The notes under the pieces are model-generated. The model did no database searches. It was not told the DNA's origin and worked only from the letters and a program-made list of their open reading frames with translations. The position numbers were made by a program, and so were the translations under genes. A DNA stretch of 64,000 nt, taken from NCBI GenBank assembly GCA_951230915.1, contig OX579635.1:12090001-12154000 (forward strand), read 5' to 3'. This stretch comes from Antitrichia curtipendula. Taxonomy: Eukaryota; Streptophyta; Bryopsida; Hypnales; Leucodontaceae. This document shows positions 35,267 through 46,911 of the stretch, one piece after another. Numbering within the stretch: position 1 is the stretch's first letter; every line of letters starts with the position of its first letter.

Positions 35267-37235
35267 CGCTACGGGGACCGTGTGTGAGCGAATTCGATCT
35301 CTTTCTCTCAATTCACAGGAGCTTCCATCGCTCGTCACCCTCCATAGCTCAAACTGTTTGCGACGAAATGGACAAAAACTAACGCACTCGACCTGGTCCT
35401 CGCCCTGGCGACCTGGTCTGATAATAGAACACCATAGCCATGCACGTAACCTGTTGTTTCTTAACCGCCTCCGGCAAGTTCAACACCTACTTTCGCCATA
35501 AACTACTCTAACTTGTGCGCCATCCGCGTCACGGCGGGGCATCGAAACCTCAAGAAGGAGCTTCCGTCACGACGGTCTCGTGCTCTCTGGCCCCTGGCAC
35601 TCAGGAAGGAGCCAGTCGATCTCCTGACGTTCCCAAAGTTCCCAAAGAATAGTTCAATCCCCCGGGCAGCATGAGTCGGGCAGCACTGGGCAGCGGCAGC
35701 CAGGCAGGTCTGGGCGATTCGTGGCCCACTCACATCAAAGTCACGAGGCCGTCGTGACGGAGGCTCCGCCGGTTTCGATGCCACACAGTCAGTGACGAGG
35801 CACATCCGCTAATTCCACTGTCGGATTATGGGCCCGAAACAGAATCCCAGAATTCCATACCCTTCACGTTCACCACGAGAACAGAAAATGGGTCATTTCC
35901 GGCATGCCGAAACGGTGCAAAGGACTCCCTGTCAAGTTGAATTTATCAACCTTCGCCATTTCCAGCCCCTCCACTCAGTTCGCCACTATCGTTATCATCA
36001 CAACTCCTCGCGAAAAGAAGTCAACTTGCTGCCGCAAATGGAGGTTGCCATCACTGTCCATCACCGCCACCGCGTTTCCAAAGCCCAAAACTTAATTCAC
36101 ACCCCACTTTCAACTTTCGATGCGGACGCATGCAACTGGCACCTTTCCTGTTTCACCACTTACCAATTCAGTCGTTTGGAAATTTCTGGCCATTCGGGGC
36201 CATGGGGTCAATCGCTTCGGACTATTCATGTTCCCACCATGTCCACCGGAAAGGTCTCCGCGTTCGTCGACGACGGGAACCCCATCGTCGCCATTGAACC
36301 CATGATCGATGTACCTAGTCTGTCTAGAATTTGGTCGGGTGGATCCCGCTGGTAACTGTTCACGTTCTTCAGTGACTCTATTGTACTGTAGTATATATAT
36401 CCTCCGCTGTGTTCGGAGTTCGGAAGTTGGAGCGAGCGAGGAGTGGGCCTGGGGTGACGACGACTGGAGCCGCCCAGGCGCTGGTTGGGAGAGGTGGTGG
36501 ACGACATTTGTTCCGGTTGGAAGATTTTTGCAGAGTTCTTGTGACGTTGGGGGTCCACTAGACCACTCCATTACTGTATTGATTTCTGTGGGTGGGGTTC
36601 AGTTTGTTGTGGGCCGTACCACGTGGCCTCCTGCTTTGGTTTTCTCTCTGATGTCAGCTTTCGCCCCTTTGGGCAATTTTTTTATTCTTTTGGGGGGTCG
36701 GGGGTGGAGTGCTAGAGTGCTACTCTGCTAGACTGCGAGGTGGAGTACTGTCGGTATTGGTTTTATTGTAGGTTATTATTATTTCGCATTATTTTTATCG
36801 GGAGAGGCCCGCCACTTTTGTTGCCACCAAAAGGGGAGGCATACTTGCGGGATCATTGGACGTTGTGAGACTGGACATGAATGGTGCGGGGGATGTTTCC
36901 TGTCCCAGTTTCCCTCCTTCGAAACGGATTGGTTGGGCTGGGTTCTGACCTCTTTCCTGCAGTTCAGTTGAATTCCTTCAGTGGGAGTCAAAATAATGAA
37001 AATCAAAGAGAGGTATTACAGACAGGACACAGACTTCAGAGATGCTACTGCAGGTATATAAAGAAATATTTTTACACAAAATATAGTGAAATTGGGTTGC
37101 CGCAACAATTAGGGTGCCTTACCCAGAAAGTACCTCATGATTCACTATTTGTTCACATGGAGGCACAAGCAACTCTCTAAACCCAACCCATGAACCAATA
37201 TACCAACCAATGCAACACATGTGGTTTCCGCATAA
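35267..37235. promoter_or_regulatory. GC-rich 5' flank of gene B
   Basis: GC-rich sequence upstream of gene B (leftward transcription), parallel to the island upstream of gene A. Both contain GGAGCTTCCGTCA (about 15387 and 35552), which could reflect shared promoter or 5' UTR ancestry. Overlapping ORFs on both strands (35828-36355, 36110-36571, 36309-36731) have no recognisable domain. Composition turns AT-rich after about 36990. Confidence 0.4.
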
Positions 37236-37850
37236 TTACGGCATCCTTCCACAATAACAATACATATTTATTTCAATGTGTTTGACAATATTTTTCCAAG
37301 CGGAGATAGTCCTGTTCCACACTGTTGATCCTCTAGAGGCAGAAAGTTTATGAACCATGAGCCAACTAGGAGAAGAGAACCAGAACTTTGACTTCGCGTG
37401 GGGTCTCATACAATTAATACGATATCTCAGCAATGTCTTGAGTCTAGAGTTACCAGGTTCAATTGCGTATAAAATCCATTTTGCAAGTAGATCGTTGAGG
37501 GCCACCTCAGGATCTAACAACTTGAGTCCTCCAATTTTCTTTGGCAAGCAACAATCCTCCCAACTAACCCTAGTTCTTGTTAGATGTTCTGCTCCGCACC
37601 ATAGGTAATTCCGCATACTACCTCTAGCTTGTCGGATTGCTCGGAGCGAACCAGACCAGATGGCCATAAAATAGTATATAGAGGAGAGGAGGATTGCATT
37701 GATTACCAGAGCTTGGCCTGCTAATGAGAGACGTTGTGTAGACCAATATGCCAATTTTTTGGAATTTTTTTGATGGAGGAAAGCATCTACATCAGCAGTA
37801 TCTAATGAAATGCCAAAAGGTGCACCCAAAAGTGTGGAAAAAGACTTCCG
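37236..37850 (-). pseudogene. LINE reverse-transcriptase C-end, inverted segment
   Basis: The minus-strand frame reads GAPFGISLD, KKLAYWSTQRLSLAGQALV, RNYLWCGAEH and IGGLKLLDPEVALNDLLAKW. This is the typical end of a plant L1-type reverse transcriptase, where the thumb and connection lead towards the zf-RVT domain. The catalytic YxDD region is not included. It lies directly beside the plus-strand 3' half of what appears to be the same element, at a junction near 37845-37850. Orientation is therefore reversed relative to the rest. Confidence 0.8.
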
Positions 37851-39346
37851 ATGAACGTTGCTGAGGTCCTTTCCACCAGCATTTGGTGGTCTACGAGTTT
37901 TATAGGCTCAAATTTTAACTTTTCAGTGGATAGAGCAAGAACATTGGCTACGGCTGGGTTACGCTCAATTAGTGACCTCTGGGATGGACGCTCTAATAGT
38001 TTCAAAATTTGGGAATTTATTTCTGAGGAATTCCCATTCTTTCCCATTGAGAAGCATCACTGGTTCCACCTCATCTCTCATATACCAGCAACTTGGATTC
38101 AACTACTTACTGTCAACATTGGGTTAGCCACTCAAGGCGACTGGGCGGAAATCTATGGGGCGCTTGATGATCCCCTCCCTGAAGTGGTGTGGAAGATTGA
38201 CTCCCCCACTCTTGATCTCTTTCAACCCTATGTTCAAACTATCCATCTCCCTCAAGGTACTATTCGGGCAATGGTGGGCTCTCAATCTCAGCAGCTCTCA
38301 ATATTTCCAGCTAATACCTCAGTGACAACTCACAGGGGTGTGGTCCAACATGTACGTGTATTTCGATCGAAAAAGGGTAGAAGAAGTCTTTCCCCTTGGT
38401 TGTTTGCAGGTCCCATCACTTCGCTCCAATTTGATGCAGGAAGGTGGAAATGGGACACCGGTACAACCCTTACTGAATATTCAGCAGCTCTTGGTCGGAA
38501 ACTTTTTACCAAATCGAACCAGTTGAACCGCTCAATCCCATCCAAGTGGCCAACTCTTCTTGTGGATGATTTCACCCCTTCTTGGAATGACATTTGGCTA
38601 AGAGCACGGCCCCAAAAAGATGCAGCTTTCATTTGATCGATTTGGCACAATGCTGTAGCTGTCAATTCATGGAGAGCGCAGATAATTCCTGGTATCGACA
38701 CCCAGTGTGTTTGTTGTGCTTCAGGCGATGTTGAGTCCCCCGTCCACAGATTCTTTAGTTGTCCACGCGCTGTAGAAATCTGGGACTTTGCTCAGACGAT
38801 TGCCTATCATCTTAGAGGAGCATCTCCAATCTACGGTCCTCACCTTCGGCTTGATGCTATCCAATGTATCTTCGGCTCTCCTATCCCTAGATCGTTTCTC
38901 AAAAGTTGTACTCTCTGGTCAATCATTAGAGGAGCTGCTCTTTGGTTATATTGGATTATGCGGAACCATATGGTATTTGCTCAAGAGCGATGGCCTACTA
39001 CTCGTCTACAACACTATCTTTGGAATTCCCTTCTGGACATTGGTCGAGCGGCATTTCTTAAGTCTGAATCCGCTTCTCGCCGCAAACTGCATCAAGCTGA
39101 TAGTATTCGCCGCAAATTTAGGAAAATTTGGCTTCATGGCCATGTCTTAGCTTCTAGGACTGATAATTCCATTACGTGGAATCAGGAGGGTCCTCTAGTG
39201 TGTTCTTTCATTTAGGCTCCTTTCTTTTTGTTTTCTCTCCTTTGTTCTCTCGTTTTGCTCTTATCTCTTCATTTGTCCAGCCTTTGGCTTGGCGGTTACT
39301 TGTTTCTTAATACAATGGTTCTCATTTGTTATAAAAAAAAAAAAAA
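37851..39346 (+). pseudogene. LINE 3' half: zf-RVT, 3' UTR and poly(A)
   Basis: Plus-strand continuation of the LINE. The frame from NVAEVLSTSIWW runs to an in-frame TGA at 38634-38636 (AAFI stop SIWHNAVAVNSW), where zf-RVT proteins have Trp (FxWxxxHNA). It then resumes in the same frame at first with SWRAQIIPG and cysteine/histidine finger residues (CVCCASGD, HRFFSCPRAVEIWDF), followed by QCIFGSPIPRSF and WIMRNHMVFAQERW. The coding part ends near 39214, before a pyrimidine-rich 3' UTR and a poly(A) tract at 39331-39346. The TTAA element begins 12 bases later. It cannot move by itself. Confidence 0.8.
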
Positions 39347-39357
39347 ACCTAGTGCCC

Positions 39358-40123
39358 TTAACCCCTAAAGGACCAAACACCATTTTTTGACAACATAGCG
39401 TTTTGGGGCAGCTCACCACGATTCCACGAATGGAATTTTATTTTTTTTCTTTGAAATTTTCACACAAGATGTGCCCGAGGAGTAGCTTTAGGGCCCAACA
39501 ATTTTCATAACTTTTGACCACATGGTTAAAAAGTTATGGTATGATATGTAGTTTTCATTGTTTGGCGGGCAGCCCGGGCAGCAAAAAAAAATTCTTTAAA
39601 AATCATTTTCTAGAGAAATAAAAATTTGAAATTGGTTCTCTAGATTTATGTGCACAAGGAAAGCTTTGAATCATTCCACTTTGATTTATGAGATGAAAGT
39701 TATGAGGAATTTTAGTTGTGGGTAGTTTGTGGGTAGTTATAGAATTTCTACTCTAAAATAAACTTTGAAGTCCTTTATTTAACTCAGTTTTCAATATTAA
39801 TAATAAAAAAATATAAACACAAGGTGTAGATTGTTTATTACCACCATTTTGGACATTTTTTCATACAAATGTGACCATGTGAAGTGCAGCTGCCCGGTTT
39901 TTCGCAGGGACAAAAAAAGGGTTTTTGTCACTTCAAATGCTAATATCTTGCAATCTACACGGTGGAAATTTCTGAAATTTTTTCCACATCTTCTCAAACT
40001 AGTTTACTACGGTTATATGTGTCCAAAAATGTTGTTTTTTTCCAAAATTTGGTACTTGTACTAGAAATGGCAGTTTGGGAGCGTTTTTTTGTAAAAACAT
40101 AGTCAAAAACCTTTAGGGATTAA
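39358..40123. mobile_element. TTAA-flanked piggyBac-like MITE, copy 3
   Basis: TTAACCCCTAAAGGACC at the left and CCTTTAGGGATTAA at the right, 766 bases. It is the reverse orientation of copy 50188-51140: the phrase AAATGCTAATATCTTGCAAT and the GCTGCCCGGTTTTTCGCAGG phrase appear as complements there, nearly unchanged over long stretches. That indicates recent common origin. The ORFs at 39797-40064 are translations of the repeat and recur in the other copy at 50195-50588. Confidence 0.75.
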
Positions 40124-40159
40124 AAAACTTGAAAATATGTGTATATTCAATTTGAGATG

Positions 40160-40692
40160 TAAGGTAGACATATCCATTCTTGTCCCTTTGAAAATTCTTC
40201 CCTCATGTACAAGTGGTGTACAATTTTTTTCTTCTAAAATGTACTCCATTGGTACATGAGGAGAAAATTTATAACAATTTTATAGTGGGAGTCTATCTTT
40301 TAAATGGCTTCATCTTGAGCCTAATTGTAGGATCTACTTTAAGAATTTATTTCCATGTAAATACACTAGCTTACTCTCATGTCAAATATTGACAAGTAGT
40401 AGTTGAAAATGCTCGTAAAATAGGGCACTAGAGAAGGAAAAATTAAAAAAAAAAAAAAGGTGTTGAGAAGGATTTTTGACTCTGAACCAATAGAGCAAAT
40501 ATAACGAAATTTAAAAAATATTGAAAAAGTATATTATTGTTTTTAATTGCAATTTGCCATGGCACCTCAAGTGAAGTGACATGATAGATTGCAAATATTA
40601 ATAATTAATAATTTAAATTTTATTTTATTATTATTACTATTTTAGTTTTCTATTTTTATTGTATTTACACAAGAATGGATATATCTACCTTA
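40160..40692. mobile_element. TA-flanked MITE (TAAGGTAGACATATCC)
   Basis: Left end GATGTAAGGTAGACATATCC, with CATTCTTGT following. The right end, read in reverse, is GATGTAAGGTAGATATATCC with CATTCTTGT. Near-perfect inverted repeats of about 30 bases. 533 bases from TAAGG to CCTTA, interior AT-rich and non-coding. One of the TA|AGGT group. Confidence 0.75.
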
Positions 40693-43600
40693 CATCTTGA
40701 GTGATAAAAATTCAAAAACTTTGACCAAGTAGATGGTAAGATATTAGTATTCAAAGTGAAAGAATAGATGTGTACTTTGCCAAACTAGTTTTTCTGAATT
40801 TGAATCCTCTTAACCATAAAAAGATGTTGAGGCCTCCAAATGGCCAATGGATGAATTCCAAGATTACTGTAAAAATATAGAATGCATTAAATAAACTAAT
40901 AAAGTTTGTTATATTTATCATATTGGTTCAACAATTATATCATTTTGACAAAAGATTGTAGTGATAAAATATTTTTGAGATAAATTGTTTTTCCATATAT
41001 TAAAATAAATAATCACAAGTAACTGAAAGTTTTTCTACACATAAAATAAAGTTATTTGAGTAGATAAAAAATTTCAAGCAAATTATAAATACTCTAATAT
41101 TTCTAAAAAGACACCTTTGAATTTTCAAATTTTCTTTAAGTTCAAGTTTGAAAATATTCCCTTGGCTAAAGTTCTAATATGCATAGGATTAAAAATACTC
41201 TTGTGATTAACTCTTAAAGCACGCATACAAGAGTTGCTAGATCTTCCCTAAAACAAATGAAAATCATGGGGTAGAATGTTCAGCATCACAACATTACCTT
41301 TAATTTGAGCAATCTTGAAAATACAATTAATTCACTTTAATCCTATGATGTCTCACATACATTGTCTTCAAATTCCAAATCAATTTGGCTTGTTTCTAGT
41401 ATGGGGGCCCCGGTGATTTAGATCATGGACCCTTTATAGAAAGATAAGTAGTAAGTTGCAAACTACAATTAGAGATGTTGCTAGCAGGGAGAGACATAAG
41501 AAGAGACTTGAGAGAAATTAAGTTCTTAAAAGAAAATTAGTCCAAGAAAATTTCAAAAGACTACCTTGACTTCCCGCAAAGTAGTCGGATTAGGAGATCT
41601 AGGTTTGGATCACCAAGCCCCTCCCCCTCTTAGTAGAACTGTGCCATCAATTTATATATATGAAGGGTGAATGCAAGAAAGACTAGTACTATTTTTTGTC
41701 ACACTTGACGTGTTGGACTTGTTATTGACTATAACTTTTGAAGAATGAATCCAATTAACTTGAATTATTTTTTGGAGATGGCTAACCTGATCTTGTTTAG
41801 ATCCCTTATTTTTCAAAAAAATTTAAAAAACATTTTATATTTAAATTTCAATTTAGGTAATTTGTCACACTTTGCAGTTTAGGGGTTTTTAGTACTGGGG
41901 AGAATCCAACCTTAATGATCTAGATCTGAAATTTCTATGGTCTATTCCCATAGTAGGAAGTCATGTATCTACCAAAGGAAATTTAAAAATATTTTATTTT
42001 ATGCCCTCCACATACGTGCAAACAGGGCTCCCTTGCGCGCGCAATTCTGAACATTCAAAATTGTTTCAAGATCATTTTTTTGGTGAAATGTCTTTCCTAT
42101 AAAGTCCTTCCAAATGGATAATTTTTAGTTTCCTTAAAAATTGTTTTTCCTATTTTTTACAAATTAAAATGTGAAAGTACCTATTTTCATGAGATTTTGC
42201 ACTTTTTCAGCTCTCCTACTTAGAGAATTTTTCTATGCTTTTCCTTCCTAGGGTAACTTCTTCTTAAAGGTGTATACATTGAACATATTTTTCAGATTTT
42301 CTTAAAATTGTTTTTCTAATTATACAGTACTCCCCAAAAAAACATGAGTACTGTGGAAAACGCTACGCAAAGTGGACGGTCTTTCTTGCATTCACCCTGA
42401 ACTTGGTACCAATTCATTATTTTAAATGAGTGTGTTTGTGGTTTGTTCTGTTTATTACAGTGTATGTCCTTTGGTCACATTCTTAGTACCGTTAGAAAGC
42501 CCTCAATGAAGAGGGGTGCACAAACATTGTTTTGTAGCATTCCGACACATGGCTAAAAAGATATTGAATTTCAAATTTTTTTTATGAATTAAAAAATTGT
42601 TTTTCATTTTCATTTTGGCTGTAGCAATGACACGCAGCACACTAGTCAATATTATATTCCTAGGCTTGCAAATTTTAAAATATAGATGAAAATTGATGTA
42701 CAACCTTATTTTTTTAAATATTTTTTGCTAGGTTTCAGAAGTAATTTAATCAATATTTGACACAATAAGTTTTAAGAGTTAAAATGTATTACATTAATAT
42801 TTTGATCAAATATTTTGATATGCTTCTCGTAATGGATGAAATCATTGAATTGCTACAAAAATCTTAACTCCTTAAGGACAAGGAATCTACTTTATTTTTT
42901 TCAACTTGAGAACCTAGGCATGCTCTTTTGACTTCGTTTTGTAGATATTTTGCATAAACCTTTCAAGGTGGATGCTAATCATCCTAATCTAAATGTAAAG
43001 CTTCATTTCACTTTATTTCAATAAAAATTGCAATAAAATTATAGTTAAAAAAAATTCAATGCCAAACTAAGAAGCTAAAAATAAATTCTAAATAACATAT
43101 TGTTGGAAGAAATACTTGCCGTTTTGGCTCAAAATAGCCCATTTTAGCAAGTACTTTGACTTTTGGACAATTTGTAAAGCAGTGAAAATAATATATCTCT
43201 AAAAATTCAGACATAAAAAAATTTATCTTTAAAAGTTATGTACAAATCATTGTGCTTTTTTGTAGATAAATTTTAAAGATAAATTTTTTTATATCTAAAT
43301 TTTCATGACTTTGATGTTTCATTTTTAAACAACAGGAAAAGAATTGAAATAAATAAATAAATAAGATAATCTATTATTTTTAGCTTGCAGGTACTCATTT
43401 TCCACCATTGTCATCTTTGGGAAAAGAAAATTATAATCTTTGCACTTGTACAAAAGTAATGCACGTTTAGCACATGTAGAAGGTAGACAATTTATTATCT
43501 AAAGAAAATATCTTTGCGGAATTGTATAACTTTAGTAAAAGTCTTTGTATTTCAATTTTGAATTTCAAATTCGCATTTTGGGATAAAAAACAGTACTACT

Positions 43601-44870
43601 TCCCTCAAAATAGCTAAGATAGACATCCAATTAAGGGCTATTTATAAATAGTAAAATAATTTTAAAATGAGACAAAGTATTATTTAGTATGTACAACTAT
43701 TACATATACCTTAATTTCAAATTTCATGTAAAATTAACATATGAAACAAAACTTATGAGCAAAAAAACACTTGTTCGATGCTAAGGGGACTAAAATTAAG
43801 ACAAGTGTTTCTTGCAATCATCCAAATAGATTAATTAATTTTATTGGATTGTATAGATTAATATCTACTCAAAACATTTGAACCATTCAATTCTAAATAA
43901 TGAAGTGAAAATTATAAGGAGTTTTATTTTGTAGGCAATAAACTTAGAATTTTTTTTTTTTTTAATCTCAATATTAAAAATTTCCTAATAAAAATAAAAA
44001 TATTGGATACTAGTCATTTAGCAGAATTTTTTTGACCATTAAGAATAACAATTTTTAATTTCTTGTAAAAATTTGTAATAGTTTATATTTTTCTTTCATT
44101 CAATACTACCTTCCACTTTATAATTTTTTCAAAAATGAATATGAAAGTTTTATGGGTTGAATGCTTTTAAATACATTTTCAATCTATTTTTCAAGATATT
44201 GGCTAAATTACACATATGTTGAATATCCTTCTTCTTTCTAAATATTAAAAGACAAAACTAAACCTTTTGAAAAAGTCTATATTTTGAAGTTTAGGCACAT
44301 TGAACTTGCAATGAATGGGGATATGCACTCTAAAATTTGGAGATGATGTACTTGAACAAGTTAACTAAAGAATACTATGGTGTAGTTTGTTAGAAAGTAA
44401 ACATAGATGAAGATTTAGCCTTGCTTTAGAGACAAGTATTTTGAAGTACTTTAAGGCCTCTAAACAACAAAGAGTTTTAAAGATTAAGACAATACCATTT
44501 GGGGGGGTTGAATGTATACATTTTGGAAATGAATAATTGAATACTCCTCCATATGTTACGTGTGTCATCTATGTCATTTGATGTGCGTAGGTACATCATT
44601 CTGATTAATGAGTAATTGAGTATTGCTCTTTCTGATGCTTAAATACGTGAAATGAAAGAACAAAAAACAAACTTTTATTGATTTGTCCTATTAGTGAGAG
44701 TGCAAATTAGTATGATCCAAAAAATCAGTATAGCTAATTTTTGTATTTTTGTAGAAATTGATATAATATAATAATATATCAACTTGTCCCAATTTTATCA
44801 TCGTACAAAATAGATTACATTGATAAATTAGTGTCACACACAAAAGTAAGACAAATCAACATTCTTACAC
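40693..44870. other. AT-rich intergenic, no gene seen
   Basis: About 4 kb of AT-rich sequence. A slightly richer part at 41390-42400 holds CTCCCCCTCTTAGTAG and the near-duplicate phrases GAATGCAAGAAAGACTAGTA (41670) and AGTGGACGGTCTTTCTTGCA (42371), the second partly the reverse complement of the first. That suggests an element of about 700 bases whose ends I could not prove. About 42490-42650 resembles 1740-2230 in reverse. No coding or RNA gene seen. Confidence 0.45.
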
Positions 44871-45146
44871 TAAGGTGGGTACACCCAAAACCGTCACTTT
44901 TTGCTACTGAGCCTAGTTACTAGTATTAGACTGGTCAAATTTTCATATATTATTGTTGGCAAGTGAAAGGAGGTTCCAACGCACCAGAGAACGTGGCATT
45001 TGGACATTGTACGCAAAAGTTATTAAGGGTCAAAGTTTGTTTCTGAAAGCGCTCCATCCAAATAGGTACATAACTGATTTTGACAATGTACACAACCTGT
45101 AGATGGCGCTTTAAGGTCAGGTGCCATTTTGGGGGTGCCTACCTTA
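44871..45146. mobile_element. TA-flanked MITE (TAAGGTGGGTACACCC)
   Basis: 276 bases. Inverted ends TAAGGTGGGTACACCCAAAA and, read in reverse from the right, TAAGGTAGGCACCCCCAAAA. Same length and interior as the nested copy at 8030-8305. Flanks fit a TA duplication. Clear enough to serve as the family reference. Confidence 0.85.
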
Positions 45147-45718
45147 CATCAATTAGTGTTATTAGTGCATCTGACATTAATTTATCAAAATCACACTATT
45201 TGCAAAAAGAATTCAATTACTGAAAGTTCATAGATTACTGTATTTGTATGAATTTCTACAATGCCACTAATTTTCTAGGTGATGTCAATTCTCACTTCAA
45301 TAAGCCACACATATGGAGGCACAAGGCTTTTGTTTGATGTCAGATTCGCTCTGTTAAGGTAGCAATTACTCTGTGTTGTCCACCACTCTCATAAAAAAAA
45401 GAATTGTCCTACGTCGAACAACTTGGTATGTCCATATGAAATGATGGTCATGAAAACTGACAAATTTGTTCAACTTCAACTCAAGAAGGCAAATTTGAAA
45501 AAGAAAAAAGAAAAAAAAAAAGTGATATTTTTTGACCCTCTGTGCCAAAGTAAGCAGTTGTTCTTCCCAATCTGTTTTCTGCATAGGTGCTCCAGAAAGT
45601 CACCCTAAGGAGTCCATAGCTTCGTGGAGAGTTAAACTGCATTAAGGGTTTAAGGTCTTCTTGATTTATTTTGAAAAAATTGATGACGGAGGTTCCAACA
45701 AGTGGGAGGAAATGAAGG

Positions 45719-46164
45719 TAAGGTGGAGACACCCATACCCAACCATCTAAGCTGTTTTTGAGCATATGATGAGCAGTATGAGGGGATGCATATTTTTCTG
45801 CTGTAGAAGGATTGAAAATCTGGAGACTGCAATTTTTCAGTAGTTTTATTTCCAAAACTGGAATTATTGTGATTTTGGGGAGTCCAAATGTAGGCTTAAC
45901 CCATAACTAGTCTGTAAAGTTCTTCATTTTCACTTCTGAAGAGCATACTACCTGCTCATTTTTGCATTGAAAAGCACATGCATATGTGATGGCATATTAT
46001 CATTATCATCACACTTGGCATTCACAAAGCACTATGCACAGATCTTTTAGTGGTCCTGCTTGGAAACTCATTACAACCACAAATCACACCCTCCCTGGCC
46101 CAAAATATTGGTGCCCTATCTATCGGGTATGGGACCTTGGTTGGGCATAGGTGTCTCTACCTTA
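45719..46164. mobile_element. TA-flanked MITE (TAAGGTGGAGACACCC)
   Basis: Left end TAAGGTGGAGACACCCATAC with CCAACC following. The right end in reverse is TAAGGTAGAGACACCTATGC with CCAACC. 446 bases. The ORFs at 45481-45855 and 46060-46260 overlap its ends and are not genes. It is a third subtype of the AGGT group within 1.3 kb of the one at 44871. Confidence 0.75.
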
Positions 46165-46299
46165 CAATACAAAGAAGAGAAGACGAAGCAAGTGGAAATT
46201 AGAGCTCTGTCAGTCTTTTACTTGGACACCATAGCATTGACAATATTTATGAAAAGGTAGTAGCACTTCAAAGCGACAAGTACCTAAAGCGAACACTTG

Positions 46300-46911
46300 A
46301 GTTCTTGCTTTTGAAAAACTTCACATCATTTGGAGTTGTACAACATATAGGAAAAAAATAGTAAGTAGAAAGAAGTAGAGAATGATTCAAAATACAAAAT
46401 TGTTAAGAATTTGGTTATGGAATTGAAAAAGGTCAATTCCAGTGGTTGAAATGTTAAAATAAAGAATCTACATTCTATAATTTTATTTTTTTCAAAAAAT
46501 ATTGAAAATTGAGTCAAATAAAGGACTTCAAAGTTTATTTTAGAGTAGAGAATCCATAACTATCTGCAAACTAAAATTCCTCATAACTTTTGACTCATTG
46601 GTCAAAATGGAATGATTCAAATGCTTTTCACATATATATAACTCTAGAAAACCAATTATAATTTTTTGTTTATGAAAAAAGTGATTTTTTATGATCTGTT
46701 CAGACTGCCCGGCAGGGAAAAAAGTAACATATTAGGCCATAACTTTTGACTCGTATTTCCAATTGTTGTGAAATTTAGTGCATGTGAAAGATATTCCTCG
46801 CACACAACTTCTATTAAAATTTCAGCCAAAAATATGAAAATCTCTAGTCATAAGTACCTGCCTAAAATTTCTATACTGCCAAAAAACGCATGCTAGTCCT
46901 TTAGGGGTTAA
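46300..46911. repeat. TTAA-family element, 5'-incomplete copy
   Basis: The right end is TAGTCCTTTAGGGGTTAA at 46894-46911. The interior follows copies 1 and 5 (ACATATAGGAAAAAAATAGT, AGGACTTCAAAGTTTATTTT, CTCATAACTTTTGACTC). The left end was not found: homology starts near 46310 without CCCCTAAAGG. A truncated copy. Confidence 0.65.

Noticed and set aside
35828..36731. Overlapping ORFs upstream of gene B (175, 153 and 140 codons)
   Set aside because: They overlap on opposite strands, with no recognisable motif and no homology between the 5' flanks of A and B at protein level.
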